DNA of 64,000 bases from Chromatiaceae bacterium. Lineage in GTDB: Bacteria; Pseudomonadota; Gammaproteobacteria; Chromatiales; Chromatiaceae. The stretch covers positions 992,001 through 1,056,000 of the forward strand of contig JACKMT010000001.1 in NCBI GenBank assembly GCA_024235255.1. Direction: 5' to 3'. The notes below the pieces were generated by a model. That model did not search any database, was not told the origin of the DNA, and worked only from the letters and a program-made list of their open reading frames with translations. Position 1 is the first letter of the stretch, and every line of letters starts with the position of its first letter. The translations under genes were made by a program, and so were the position numbers. Of this stretch, positions 8,804 to 17,679 are shown piece by piece.

Positions 8804-9550
8804 TTACTCATCACCATGATCGGATAACCAGTCCGAGAGCCTTGAGCGCAGCCGCAGGGTTGCCTGACTGTGAATCTGACAAACCCTGGATTCGCTTACA
8901 CCAAGGACCTGGCCGATTTCGCGCAGGTTAAGCTCCTCATCGTAGTAGAGCGCGATCACCAGGCGCTCTCTCTCCGGCAGACCTGATATCGCTTCAGCCA
9001 GCGCGCGTTTAAACGCATCCCGCTGCATCCCTTCGAACGGGCCGCTGATCGCGCCGTCGGTGCGGTCCTGGGGCAGTTCTCCCACCGCCTGCAAGTCTTC
9101 CAGACTGAATATGCGGCAGCCCGATGCGTCCTTTAATATCTTGTGGTACTCGGGCAGAGACATGCCGAGCACTTCGGCAACTTCGACATCGCGCGCATCC
9201 CTTCCCTGCTCGTTTTCGATCTCCCGCATCGCGCTGGCAACCATACGTGCCTTGCGGTGAACCGAGCGCGGCGTCCAGTCGCTGCGCCGGATCTCGTCAA
9301 GCATCGCTCCGCGAATGCGGATGCCTGAGTAGGTCTCAAAACTTGCGCCCTGACTTGGGTCGTAGTTTCGGCTCGCCTCAAGCAGCCCTATCATGCCCGC
9401 CTGAATAAGGTCATCAGCCTGCACGTTCGGCGGCAGTCTGTTCATCAGGTGATAGGCGATGCGCTTTACCAGTGGCGCATGCTTGGTCACCAGCGCATCC
9501 GCATCGATCTCCTGCTCCTGCACCGCCGTATAGGTCGCTAGTCCGTTCAC
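8804..9550 (-). CDS. fliA: Flagellar sigma factor FliA (sigma-28)
   Basis: This sigma-70-family factor directs RNA polymerase to late flagellar genes. Region 2 is HAPLVKRIAYHLMNRLPPNV followed by DDLIQAGMIGLLEA and RIRGAMLDEIR. Region 3 is KARMVASAMREIE. Region 4 is LPERERLVIALYYDEELNLR followed by GVSESRVCQIHSQA. The frame is open far upstream, but flhG ends at 9552 and a run of G precedes the GTG at 9550, so I take that GTG as the start. This gives 248 residues, close to E. coli FliA. It follows flhF-flhG, the Pseudomonas arrangement. Confidence 0.93.
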   Translation of the reverse strand: MNGLATYTAVQEQEIDADALVTKHAPLVKRIAYHLMNRLPPNVQADDLIQAGMIGLLEASRNYDPSQGASFETYSGIRIRGAMLDEIRRSDWTPRSVHRKARMVASAMREIENEQGRDARDVEVAEVLGMSLPEYHKILKDASGCRIFSLEDLQAVGELPQDRTDGAISGPFEGMQRDAFKRALAEAISGLPERERLVIALYYDEELNLREIGQVLGVSESRVCQIHSQATLRLRSRLSDWLSDHGDE

Positions 9551-9551
9551 C

Positions 9552-10433
9552 TCAAACCCCCCCACTCTGACTCGAATATTGGATAAGTCGTTCGACGAAG
9601 AACTGGAGATGTCCGCTGACGCCTTCAGGTACTGGCCAGTTATCGGCCTTCTTCGCGAGATTCTTGAATGATTGTGCTGAACGGCTGCGCGGAAATGCCT
9701 GCACAACCGGCTTTTGGGTGCGCACCGCTTTGCGCAGATTGTCATCGTACGGAACACTTCCCATGAAACTGAGCATGGCGTCCAGATAGCGGTCGGTAAC
9801 GCGGCAGATCTTGTTGTAAAGGGTGTGTCCTTCCTGCGCGGTCTGAACCATGTTTGCCAGGATATGGAAGCGGTCAATGCCGTATTCCCGGTTCAACAGT
9901 TTGATCAGCGCATAGGCATCGGTGATGGACGCCGGCTCGTCGCATACCACCACCACCACCTCCTGGACCGCCCGGCTGAAGCTGACCACGATGTCGGAGA
10001 TACCGGCGGCGGTGTCGACAATCATCACATCGAGATCCGCACCGACATCACTGAACGCACGTATCAACCCGGCATGTTCAGCTTTACTCAGCTCAGCCAT
10101 CTGCTGCACACCGGAAGCGGCAGGCGCCACCAGGATGCCGGAAGGTCCTGCGATCAGCACATCTTCCAGGCTGCATTCGCCGCGCACCACGTGTGAAAGA
10201 TCGCGCTCCGGATGCAGTCCTAGCACCACATCGATATTGGCCAGCCCCAGGTCCGCATCCAGCAGCATCACGCGCCTGCCGAGATCCGCCATCGCCACCG
10301 CCAGGTTGACCGATACATTGGTTTTTCCGACGCCGCCCTTGCCGCCGGTAACTGCGATGACACGCACTGGATTCGGCTTGATCATCTGCCTCAAGCCGGC
10401 GGCTTGGTCCACGTTTGCATCAACCATGAGCAT
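9552..10433 (-). CDS. flhG: Flagellar number regulator FlhG (FleN)
   Basis: FlhG is a MinD-like ATPase that limits flagellar number and, in Pseudomonas, restrains the regulator FleQ. It has the deviant Walker A GGKGGVGKT at about residues 30-38, LLDADLGLANIDVVLG (switch I), and IVDTAAGISD (Walker B). A C-terminal amphipathic helix region carries FFVERLIQYS. The ATG at 10433 follows GGAGGGG and overlaps the end of flhF by 14 bases, which suggests coupled translation. An upstream in-frame extension inside flhF is ignored. Together with FlhF this predicts one or few polar flagella. Confidence 0.93.
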   Translation of the reverse strand: MLMVDANVDQAAGLRQMIKPNPVRVIAVTGGKGGVGKTNVSVNLAVAMADLGRRVMLLDADLGLANIDVVLGLHPERDLSHVVRGECSLEDVLIAGPSGILVAPAASGVQQMAELSKAEHAGLIRAFSDVGADLDVMIVDTAAGISDIVVSFSRAVQEVVVVVCDEPASITDAYALIKLLNREYGIDRFHILANMVQTAQEGHTLYNKICRVTDRYLDAMLSFMGSVPYDDNLRKAVRTQKPVVQAFPRSRSAQSFKNLAKKADNWPVPEGVSGHLQFFVERLIQYSSQSGGV

Positions 10434-11643
10434 CTGTACCCACCCCTCCAAGCGCCAACGATAAAAATGCATCGTTGTATTCGGCTCCCCCTTCCTGCCC
10501 GAGCGAGACCGCACGGCTGATCAAGGTATTGGCGCGCGCCAGGTGAATGTCCTCCGGAACCCGCTGCCCATCGGTAAAAAAGGCCAGTGGAATGCGGTTG
10601 TGAACGGCGGCGGAGATCGCACCGCCCAGGGAGGCGACCTCGTCCACTTTAGTCAGAATGCAGCCACTTATGTCCGTCGCACCAAAAGCGCTGGCTGCCT
10701 GTTCCAAGGCCGACTGCTGGGTGGTTGCGGAGAGCGTCAGATAGCGCTTGACCATGCGACTGCTGGAGTCAATCAACGAAAGCTGTTCGCTCAACCGCAC
10801 GTCACGTTGGCTCATGCCGGCCGTGTCCACCAATACCAGACGCTTGTCGGAGAGTGCATTGAGGGTAACGTTCAACTCTTCCGGAGTAGCGGCGGATCTA
10901 ACCGTGACATCCAGAATGCGCGCGTAGGTGGTGAGCTGCTCCTGGGCACCGATGCGGTAACTGTCGGTGGAGACCAGCGCGAGCGAGCGGTGGCCATGGC
11001 GTAATACATACCGCGCCGCAAGTTTGGCGATCGTGGTGGTTTTACCGACGCCGGTCGGGCCGACCAGCGCGATTATACCCCCCTCATCGATCATGCTGTC
11101 GGCGGCTATCGGAATCTCTCCGGCCAGCAAATTGAGGGCCCGGCGCCAGGCCTGGTCCAGGTTAGCAAAATCCTGCACCCGCTCGACCAACTGGGCACTG
11201 ATATCGGGGCTGATATCCAGCGTCATCAACCGGCGCAGCAGCTCCCGCCGGACCGGCTGGCGGCTGCCCATTTCGTTCCAGGTGAGTTGCGACAACTGGT
11301 TTTCCATCATGCGCCGCATCGCCCGCATTTCCCGCCGCATCTCGACCAGCGTGGGATCCTGGCTCCACTCGATCTGAGCGGCAGCAGCTTGCGGCCTGAC
11401 GCGGCTTGCAGCACCATCGGCCGGCCGGTGCCGCGGCTCGCTGCGAGTCGGCGACTCTGTTGCGACCGGTTGTTTGCCCTGCTGACCGGCGAAAGCTGCC
11501 TCGTCGTAATCTTTGGCAGCCACCAGTTCAACGCCGCCCTCCACCGGCTTGTTCGACAGAATCACGGCGTCAGGGCCGAGACTATCCCGCACCTGCCGCA
11601 GCGCCTGTCGTATATCGCTCGCAAAAAAACGTTTTATTTTCAT
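10420..11643 (-). CDS. flhF: Flagellar placement GTPase FlhF
   Basis: FlhF is the SRP-type GTPase that marks the pole for flagellar assembly. The 407-residue protein has the N-terminal basic domain starting MKIKRFFASDIRQALRQV, a low-complexity linker (about 45-95), and an N-domain. Its G-domain has P-loop GPTGVGKTTT at about residues 195-203, LVSTDSYRIGAQEQL, LVDTAGMSQRD and LTKVDEVASLG. FlhG, its GTPase activator, is encoded next to it. The length is slightly shorter than many homologues, but all nucleotide motifs are present. Confidence 0.95.
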   Translation of the reverse strand: MKIKRFFASDIRQALRQVRDSLGPDAVILSNKPVEGGVELVAAKDYDEAAFAGQQGKQPVATESPTRSEPRHRPADGAASRVRPQAAAAQIEWSQDPTLVEMRREMRAMRRMMENQLSQLTWNEMGSRQPVRRELLRRLMTLDISPDISAQLVERVQDFANLDQAWRRALNLLAGEIPIAADSMIDEGGIIALVGPTGVGKTTTIAKLAARYVLRHGHRSLALVSTDSYRIGAQEQLTTYARILDVTVRSAATPEELNVTLNALSDKRLVLVDTAGMSQRDVRLSEQLSLIDSSSRMVKRYLTLSATTQQSALEQAASAFGATDISGCILTKVDEVASLGGAISAAVHNRIPLAFFTDGQRVPEDIHLARANTLISRAVSLGQEGGAEYNDAFLSLALGGVGTDAHG

Positions 11644-11717
11644 ACTCTGCCTATCCTGGATTACCGGTCAGCCACGGTCTGCGTGGCCATCGTGCTGCCT
11701 GTGTCGGCCGGGTTGCT

Positions 11718-13805
11718 TCAGCTGGCAGGTTTACCAACAGTGGCGATAACCTTGATCTGACGGTTATCCGGGACCTCGTTGTAGGAGAGGACCCGCATGC
11801 CCGGCACGCTGTGCCTGGCAAATTTCGCCATCCAGGCCCTTATCGAAGCCGCCACCAGCAGAATGCTTTGTTGATTGGCCCGCTCCTGTTGGTTGAAGGT
11901 CTCCAGCAGCGCTTTCTGCAACTGTTCCGCCAACCCGGGCTCGAAACCGACACTCCCCTCATCCGAGGGTTGCAACGTCTGCTGCAATATCTGTTCCAAT
12001 TTCGGATCTAACACAATGACGGGAATTTCTTCAACAGGACCAATGAGTTGCTGAACTATGTTGCGTGACATGGCGACTCGGGCATGGGTAGTAAGAACGC
12101 CGATGTCTTGACTCTGCACCCCATGCTCCGCCAATGTTTCGGCGATCGAGCGGATATCCCGGATGGAAACATGCTCATGCAGCAGGTTCTTCAGGATCTT
12201 CAGCACCTGGCCCAGCGACAGCGTCTTGGGGACCAGGTCCTCCACCAGTTTGGGGGTGGATCTGGCCAGCTGATCCATGAGTTGCTGCACCTCTTCGTGG
12301 CCAAGCAGTTCGTGCGCGTTATTCTCCAGTATCTCTTTCAGATGCGTAGCCACGACGGTGCTCGCATCAACCACGGTGTATCCAAGTGTCTGGGCGTGGT
12401 CACGCTGACTGGGATCGATCCAAACCGCTTCCAGGCCAAATGCAGGATCCTTGGTCTCGACCCCCTGGAGTTTGCCGAACACCCGCCCGGAGTTGATCGC
12501 CAGGTCGCGGTCCGGATAGATCTCCGATTCACCCATGATCGCGCCGTGCAGCGAGATACGGTAGCCGGTCGGGCTCAGATCCAGATTATCCTGGATATGC
12601 ACCGGTTGTATCAGAAAGCCGAGCTCTTTGGAGAGTTTCTTGCGAACCCCTTTTATCCGGTTCATCAGTTCGCCGCCCTGGTTTCTGTCAACCAGCGGAA
12701 TCAACCGATATCCCACTTCGAGGCCGATTATGTCAACCGGCTGGACATCGTCCCAAGTCAACTCGCGCTGTTCTGCCGGCACCTCCGGCACTGCCAGCGG
12801 TACTTCACGCTGGCTGGTCGACTTCTTGGCGTGAGAGATCCACCAGGCGCCACCTCCGGCGAGAGCGGCAAGGCTGAGAAACGCAAAGTTCGGCATACCC
12901 GGAATAATGCCCATCAAACCGAGCACGCCGGCGGTCACCGCCAGCGACTTCGGCGTATTCAGCAGCTGGGAAAGAATCTGCCCGCCCATATCCTGAGTCG
13001 ATGCAACGCGGGTGACGATAATCGCGGCAGAGGTCGATAACAGCAGCGACGGGATCTGCGCCACCAAGCCGTCGCCGATGGTCAGCAGCGCATAGAAGCG
13101 CAGCGCGGTGGAGAAGTCCAAGTCGTGCTGCAGCATGCCGATGGCTAGACCGCCGACGATGTTGATCACCAGAATCAGAATACCGGCCACCGCATCGCCG
13201 CGGACAAATTTGCTGGCACCATCCATCGAGCCATAGAAGTCAGCCTCCAACGCGATCTCCTCGCGTCGGGTCTTGGCCTCATCCTGGCCGATAATGCCCG
13301 CATTGAGATCCGCGTCGATCGCCATCTGCTTGCCGGGCATCGCGTCCAGCGTGAACCTGGCGCTGACTTCCGAAACACGACCGGCGCCTTTGGTAACCAC
13401 GACAAAATTGATGATCACCAGAATCGCGAACACCACCAGGCCGACGGCATAGTTGCCGCCGATAACAAATGCACCGAACGCCTCGATAACCTTACCGGCC
13501 GCGTCGCCGCCCTCATGCCCCTCCAGTAAGACCACCCGGGTGGAGGCGACATTCAGCGCGAGGCGCAACAGGGTGGCCACCAGCAGCAGGCTGGGAAAAA
13601 CGCTGAACTCAAGCGGTTTGAGTGTGTAGACCACCACCAGCAGAACCACCAGGGAGAGTGCGATATTGAAAGTGAAGAAGACGTCCAGCGCCAATGCCGG
13701 CATCGGCACCACCACCATTCCCAGCATCATCAGCAGGATCAACGGTGCGCCGAGCCCCTGAGCGCCGGCACTTTTCACGTTATTCAATATCGCTGTTGCA
13801 TTCAT
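11718..13805 (-). CDS. flhA: Flagellar export gate protein FlhA
   Basis: FlhA is the large export-gate component. The N-terminal half has about eight membrane helices, with the family-typical stretches VASTRVVLLEG and VVTKGAGRVSEVSARFTLD followed by DADLNAG. The C-terminal cytosolic half (about residues 350-695) docks substrates and chaperones. The length (695 residues) is normal. An ATG at 13805 follows GAGTGG. A GTG three codons upstream (13814) is possible. It lies 74 bp before flhF and 16 bp after flhB on the same strand. Confidence 0.95.
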   Translation of the reverse strand: MNATAILNNVKSAGAQGLGAPLILLMMLGMVVVPMPALALDVFFTFNIALSLVVLLVVVYTLKPLEFSVFPSLLLVATLLRLALNVASTRVVLLEGHEGGDAAGKVIEAFGAFVIGGNYAVGLVVFAILVIINFVVVTKGAGRVSEVSARFTLDAMPGKQMAIDADLNAGIIGQDEAKTRREEIALEADFYGSMDGASKFVRGDAVAGILILVINIVGGLAIGMLQHDLDFSTALRFYALLTIGDGLVAQIPSLLLSTSAAIIVTRVASTQDMGGQILSQLLNTPKSLAVTAGVLGLMGIIPGMPNFAFLSLAALAGGGAWWISHAKKSTSQREVPLAVPEVPAEQRELTWDDVQPVDIIGLEVGYRLIPLVDRNQGGELMNRIKGVRKKLSKELGFLIQPVHIQDNLDLSPTGYRISLHGAIMGESEIYPDRDLAINSGRVFGKLQGVETKDPAFGLEAVWIDPSQRDHAQTLGYTVVDASTVVATHLKEILENNAHELLGHEEVQQLMDQLARSTPKLVEDLVPKTLSLGQVLKILKNLLHEHVSIRDIRSIAETLAEHGVQSQDIGVLTTHARVAMSRNIVQQLIGPVEEIPVIVLDPKLEQILQQTLQPSDEGSVGFEPGLAEQLQKALLETFNQQERANQQSILLVAASIRAWMAKFARHSVPGMRVLSYNEVPDNRQIKVIATVGKPAS

Positions 13806-13821
13806 GGTGGCCACTCAATGG

Positions 13822-15003
13822 TTAACTGGTAGTTTCGCGCCTGCCTGGCGCGGCCGGATGCTGCTCCTCGGCAGGCACCTGCAACTCTTCGGGAACCGTC
13901 AGATCCTGCGGAAACCGAGGTTTCATGCCCTGGCCTGTCTGGTAGGCTTTCAGCTGAAATACGTAGGCCAGCAGTTTTGCCACTGCCAGATAAAGGCCCG
14001 CGGGAATGTAATCCCCTAATTCGGCGTGGGCATGAATGGCACGCGCCAGCATGGGTGATTCGACGATCGGTACATCATGCTCGCGCGCCACCCGGCGGAT
14101 ATTGGAGGCCACCAGGTCAACACCCTTGGCAACCACTTTCGGCGCGGTCATGGTGAACTGGTTGTAACTGAGGGCGACTGCGTAGTGGGTCGGGTTGGTG
14201 ACGATCACGTCAGCCTTGGGCACCTCCTCCATCATGCGCCGTTGCGCCATTTCATGCTGCAAATTGCGAATTCTGCTCTTTACTTCGGGCCGGCCCTCGG
14301 TCTCTTTCATCTCGTCGCGAACCTCCTGCCGGGTCATTTTTAATTGCCGCTTGTGATCCCACAGCTGGAACGGGACATCGACCAGTGCAATTACGATCAA
14401 TGTGCTGGAGATGAGCACGAAGGAGCCGCCGACCAAACTGCCCAATTCGCTTACCGCCGGGCCCAGCTCTAAACGACTAAGCCCGATGAATTGATCCAGC
14501 AGCAGCCACAGCGTGAGGGCGGTGGCACCTCCCACCAGAAAAAACTTTGCCATCGCCTTGAGCAGTTCCACCAAACCTTTGACGGAGAAGAGGCGCTTAA
14601 GCCCGCTGATTGGATTCAACTTGCTCAGTTTTGGCGCCAGCGACTGCCCGCTGAAAGCAACCCCTCCGAGCGCGACGGAACTGGCGACGGCAACCGCGAC
14701 CACCACCAGAAAAAACGGCGCAAGCATGATCAGCGAGTCGATGATCGCATCCGCCAGCCGGCGCAGCAGCGCACCGGGGTCGAACAGTTCAGCGCGCGCT
14801 ATGGTGAAGCCGCCCGCCATGATTTGCGTCAGGTCCTGCCCGAGGCGGCTGCTCATACCCACCAGCGCCAATCCGCCGATCAGGGTAATGGCCATCGTAT
14901 TGAGCTCCTTGGAGCGGGCGATCTGCCCCTTTTTCTTGGAGTCCTGAAGCCGTTTCGATGTGGGTTCTTCTGTTTTCTCCTGGCCGTCCTGATTCTCAGC
15001 CAT
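13822..15003 (-). CDS. flhB: Flagellar export switch protein FlhB
   Basis: FlhB switches the export apparatus from rod/hook to filament substrates. After a polar N-terminus (MAENQDGQEKTEEPTSKRLQ) come four membrane helices to about residue 215, then a cytosolic domain. The self-cleavage motif NPTH is present at residues 270-273, with cleavage expected between Asn270 and Pro271. The C-terminal tail (about 350-393) is Pro-rich and variable. It starts just after fliR with only 3 bp between the genes. Confidence 0.95.
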   Translation of the reverse strand: MAENQDGQEKTEEPTSKRLQDSKKKGQIARSKELNTMAITLIGGLALVGMSSRLGQDLTQIMAGGFTIARAELFDPGALLRRLADAIIDSLIMLAPFFLVVVAVAVASSVALGGVAFSGQSLAPKLSKLNPISGLKRLFSVKGLVELLKAMAKFFLVGGATALTLWLLLDQFIGLSRLELGPAVSELGSLVGGSFVLISSTLIVIALVDVPFQLWDHKRQLKMTRQEVRDEMKETEGRPEVKSRIRNLQHEMAQRRMMEEVPKADVIVTNPTHYAVALSYNQFTMTAPKVVAKGVDLVASNIRRVAREHDVPIVESPMLARAIHAHAELGDYIPAGLYLAVAKLLAYVFQLKAYQTGQGMKPRFPQDLTVPEELQVPAEEQHPAAPGRRETTS

Positions 15004-15006
15004 GTT

Positions 15007-15786
15007 TCACCCCGTTATCAGCAGCAGGCCCTTGATCAGGGCAAAACCTTGGTCGAGAAACGCCTCAAAATTCTCCATCACGTTGGGCAGACTGGCCCAG
15101 ATCAGCACGAACCCGATCAACATGGTGACCGGAAAACCGACCGCGAAAATGTTGAGCTGCGGCGCTGCTCTGGTCACTATGCCCATGCCCAGATTGACCA
15201 GCAGCAGCGCCGCCACCACCGGCAGCGCCATCAGCAGTCCGGCGCTGAACAGCCGGCTGCCCCAGCCCACGACGTCGGACAGATTGCTGCGGGTGATGCC
15301 GTCCACCGCCACCGGAAAGGTATGGAAACTCTGGAATAGCGTATCGATCAGTATCAGGTGGCCGTTCAGCAACAAAAACAACAGCGTGGCCAGAATCAGG
15401 TAGAACTGGGAGATCACCGGCACCTGAACCCCGTTTTGCGGATCCATCATCGAGGCAAACCCCAACCCCATGCTGTAGGCGATCACCTGCCCACCGAAGA
15501 TCAGTCCGCCGAAAACCATCTGCAGTATGAACCCCATGATCAGCCCCACTGCCAGCTGCTGCAGCAACAGCATGAATGCCTGATGGCTGAAAACATCCAC
15601 CACCGGCGGCGGTGGCAACAGCGGTGCGGTCAACCAGGAGAGCACGAGCACCAGACCGATGCGGTAGACCACCGGCGTCTGGCGGGAGTTGAAAATAGGC
15701 GCGGCAGTCACCATCGCGGCGATACGGATGAAAGGCCAGATGAATCCTGCCAGCCAGAGATTGAGTTGCGCTTCGCTGAAGGACAT
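15007..15786 (-). CDS. fliR: Flagellar export protein FliR
   Basis: FliR is a core membrane subunit of the flagellar export gate with FliP and FliQ. The 259-residue product is almost wholly hydrophobic. It starts MSFSEAQLNLWLAGFIWPFI and includes the conserved IFNSRQTPVVYRIGLVL and SMGLGFASMMDPQNG stretches. The length and gene position (fliQ-fliR-flhB) are standard. It starts two bases after the fliQ stop, which implies tight coupling. Confidence 0.95.
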   Translation of the reverse strand: MSFSEAQLNLWLAGFIWPFIRIAAMVTAAPIFNSRQTPVVYRIGLVLVLSWLTAPLLPPPPVVDVFSHQAFMLLLQQLAVGLIMGFILQMVFGGLIFGGQVIAYSMGLGFASMMDPQNGVQVPVISQFYLILATLLFLLLNGHLILIDTLFQSFHTFPVAVDGITRSNLSDVVGWGSRLFSAGLLMALPVVAALLLVNLGMGIVTRAAPQLNIFAVGFPVTMLIGFVLIWASLPNVMENFEAFLDQGFALIKGLLLITG

Positions 15787-15788
15787 GG

Positions 15789-16058
15789 TCAGCCTATCAG
15801 TTCCGGAATGCTCTCAATAAGATCGATACTGAAGGTCATGATCACCCGCAGCATCCAGGGCCCCGCCAGCATGAAAACCAAGGCTACAATCAGCAGTTTC
15901 GGTATGAAACTGAGGGTCATCTCGTTGATCTGGGTGGCTGCCTGAAACATCGCCACCAGCAAGCCGACCAACAGTGCCGGAACAAGTACCACGCCCCCCA
16001 GCACGGTTGTCACTTCCAGTGCACGCTGGCCGATATCGAGTACCGAATCGGGCGTCAT
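15789..16058 (-). CDS. fliQ: Flagellar export protein FliQ
   Basis: FliQ is the small two-helix subunit of the export gate. Starting at the ATG at 16058 gives 89 residues (MTPDSVLDIGQRALEV...), exactly the usual size, with two membrane helices (about 15-40 and 52-75) and the conserved MFQAATQINEMTLSFIPK loop. The frame is open upstream into fliP, but that extension is not expected. The start lies two bases after the fliP stop. No strong ribosome site is seen, so coupling to fliP is likely. Confidence 0.93.
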   Translation of the reverse strand: MTPDSVLDIGQRALEVTTVLGGVVLVPALLVGLLVAMFQAATQINEMTLSFIPKLLIVALVFMLAGPWMLRVIMTFSIDLIESIPELIG

Positions 16059-16060
16059 GG

Positions 16061-16804
16061 CTACACCAGAAAGCTGGAAGCCAGCGTGCCGAACACCAGC
16101 GCCCAACCGTCAATCAGCACGAACAGCATGATCTTGAATGGCAGTGAAATAATCAGCGGGGAGAGCATCATCATACCCATCGACATGAGTACGCTTGCCA
16201 CCACCAGATCGATGATCAGAAAGGGGATGAAAATAAGGAAGCCGATCTGAAATCCGGTCTTCAGCTCAGATGTGGCAAAAGCCGGCAGCAGCAACGAGAA
16301 TGGGACATCGGCCTTCGCATTCATATCCTCGAAGCGGCCGATGCGGGCAAACAGCGTGAGGTCGCTCTCCCGGGTCTGGGCAAACATGAAATCGCGCACC
16401 GGCACCGAAGCGTTGTCCAGCGCCTCTGTCAGCTCGATTTTCTCTTCGATATAAGGCTTCATGCCTACCTCATAGGACTCTTGAAACACCGGCATCATCA
16501 CGAATGCGGTCAGGAACAGCGCCAGTCCGACCAGAATCTGATTGGAGGGTGTATTCTGGGTTCCCAGCGCCTGGCGCAGAATCGCCAGGACAATCACGAT
16601 CCGGGTGAAAGAGGTCATCAGCAGCAGCGCGGCCGGCAGCAGGCTCAACGCCGTCATGAACAGCAGCACCTGTATGCTCAGTGTGTAGGTCTGCCCGCCA
16701 TCCGGGTTGGTCGTGGTGGTAATCGCATCGAAGCCGGGGGCTGCCTGCGCGAACAGCGGCAGAAAAAGCGACAGCAGTAGAGCCAGAATACGCAGGCGCG
16801 GCAT
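16061..16804 (-). CDS. fliP: Flagellar export protein FliP
   Basis: FliP is the export-gate subunit made with a cleavable signal peptide (MPRLRILALLLSLFLPLFAQ then AAPG). Conserved segments are SFTRIVIVLAILRQALGTQN, PSNQILVGLALFLT, FMFAQTRESDL and FQIGFLIFIPFLIIDLV. The 247-residue length is typical. The start shares one base with the fliO stop (TGATG), and the gene is followed at once by fliQ. Confidence 0.95.
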   Translation of the reverse strand: MPRLRILALLLSLFLPLFAQAAPGFDAITTTTNPDGGQTYTLSIQVLLFMTALSLLPAALLLMTSFTRIVIVLAILRQALGTQNTPSNQILVGLALFLTAFVMMPVFQESYEVGMKPYIEEKIELTEALDNASVPVRDFMFAQTRESDLTLFARIGRFEDMNAKADVPFSLLLPAFATSELKTGFQIGFLIFIPFLIIDLVVASVLMSMGMMMLSPLIISLPFKIMLFVLIDGWALVFGTLASSFLV

Positions 16805-17229
16805 CAGCTCGATCCTCCCATCTCCCGCTGCAGCGCGCCGTTGAATTCGCCTGAGGACAGCACTTGTCCGGACTCCCGGTCAAGCACGTGGAGCATCCGC
16901 ACCTGTCCCGGAGCAACGCCGACCAGCAGGCGGGAATCGCCCACCTGCAGCAGTACCGCCCGCTCCCTGGGACCGAGCGAAACGCCGCCTATCACGCTTA
17001 CCATCCCCTTGCCCGTGAAAGCCTGCTTGCCGAACCGTCGGAAAAACCAGCTCAAAACAAATATCAGCGCGATAATGACGATCAATCCAAACGCCGTTTC
17101 GGTCAGCGCGCTGCCGGACAGTGGCGCCACCTGCTGGAGCGTACTCTCCTTGTCCGCCGCGAAAGCACCGGAGAGACTTGGCAACAGAGCTGCCGGCAAC
17201 AGCCAGGCGCGTTGCAAACACATGCTCAT
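16804..17229 (-). CDS. fliO: Flagellar assembly protein FliO
   Basis: FliO helps assemble the FliP ring and is absent from the finished export gate. The 141-residue product has an apparent signal peptide (to about AFA, residue 24) and one membrane helix (about 45-64, FGLIVIIALIFVLSWFFRRF). A cytosolic FliO domain follows, with GVSLGPRERAVLLQVGDSRL and LLVGVAPGQVRMLH. It overlaps fliN by 4 bases and fliP by 1 base. Confidence 0.9.
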   Translation of the reverse strand: MSMCLQRAWLLPAALLPSLSGAFAADKESTLQQVAPLSGSALTETAFGLIVIIALIFVLSWFFRRFGKQAFTGKGMVSVIGGVSLGPRERAVLLQVGDSRLLVGVAPGQVRMLHVLDRESGQVLSSGEFNGALQREMGGSS

Positions 17230-17651
17230 CTCAGTCTCTTGATCCGGTCGGTCGGACTGATCACGTCGGTCAACCTGATGCCGAATTTTTCATTGACCAC
17301 CACCACCTCGCCCTGAGCAATCAGCGTGCCGTTTACCAGTACGTCCATCGGTTCGCCGGCGAGCCGGTCGAGCTCCACCACGGATCCCTGATTCAGTTGC
17401 AGCAGGTTGCGGATGGGTATGTGGGTGCGGCCGATCTCCATGGAGATAATCACCGGCACATCGAGTATCGAGTCCAGGCTCACCTCACCATCCGATTCCG
17501 CCACATCTTCCTGCTGCAACTCCTGGAACTTGGCTGAAGCGGCGCCTGACGCCTGCTTCTTCGGGATCACCTCCTCCTTTTCCTGCTGCTCCAAAGCTGC
17601 AGCCCACTCGTTGGCCAGCAATTCGTTGGGATCCACATCGGTTTCACTCAT
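17226..17651 (-). CDS. fliN: Flagellar motor switch protein FliN
   Basis: FliN forms the lower part of the C-ring and binds CheY-P and export cargo complexes. The 141 residues comprise an acidic, variable N-terminal part (to about residue 60) and the C-terminal SpoA-type domain: LDVPVIISMEIGRTHIPIRN, LLQLNQGSVVELDRLAGEP, VLVNGTLIAQGEVVVVNEKF, GIRLTDVISPTDRI. It is a textbook family member and lies between fliM and fliO. Confidence 0.95.
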   Translation of the reverse strand: MSETDVDPNELLANEWAAALEQQEKEEVIPKKQASGAASAKFQELQQEDVAESDGEVSLDSILDVPVIISMEIGRTHIPIRNLLQLNQGSVVELDRLAGEPMDVLVNGTLIAQGEVVVVNEKFGIRLTDVISPTDRIKRLR

Positions 17652-17679
17652 TCTCTTATCCTGTCGACGTTCAAATTGT

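Noticed and set aside
9551..9877. N-terminal extension of FliA by 109 codons
   Set aside because: It lies wholly inside flhG on the same strand, and sigma-28 homology begins only after the GTG at 9550.
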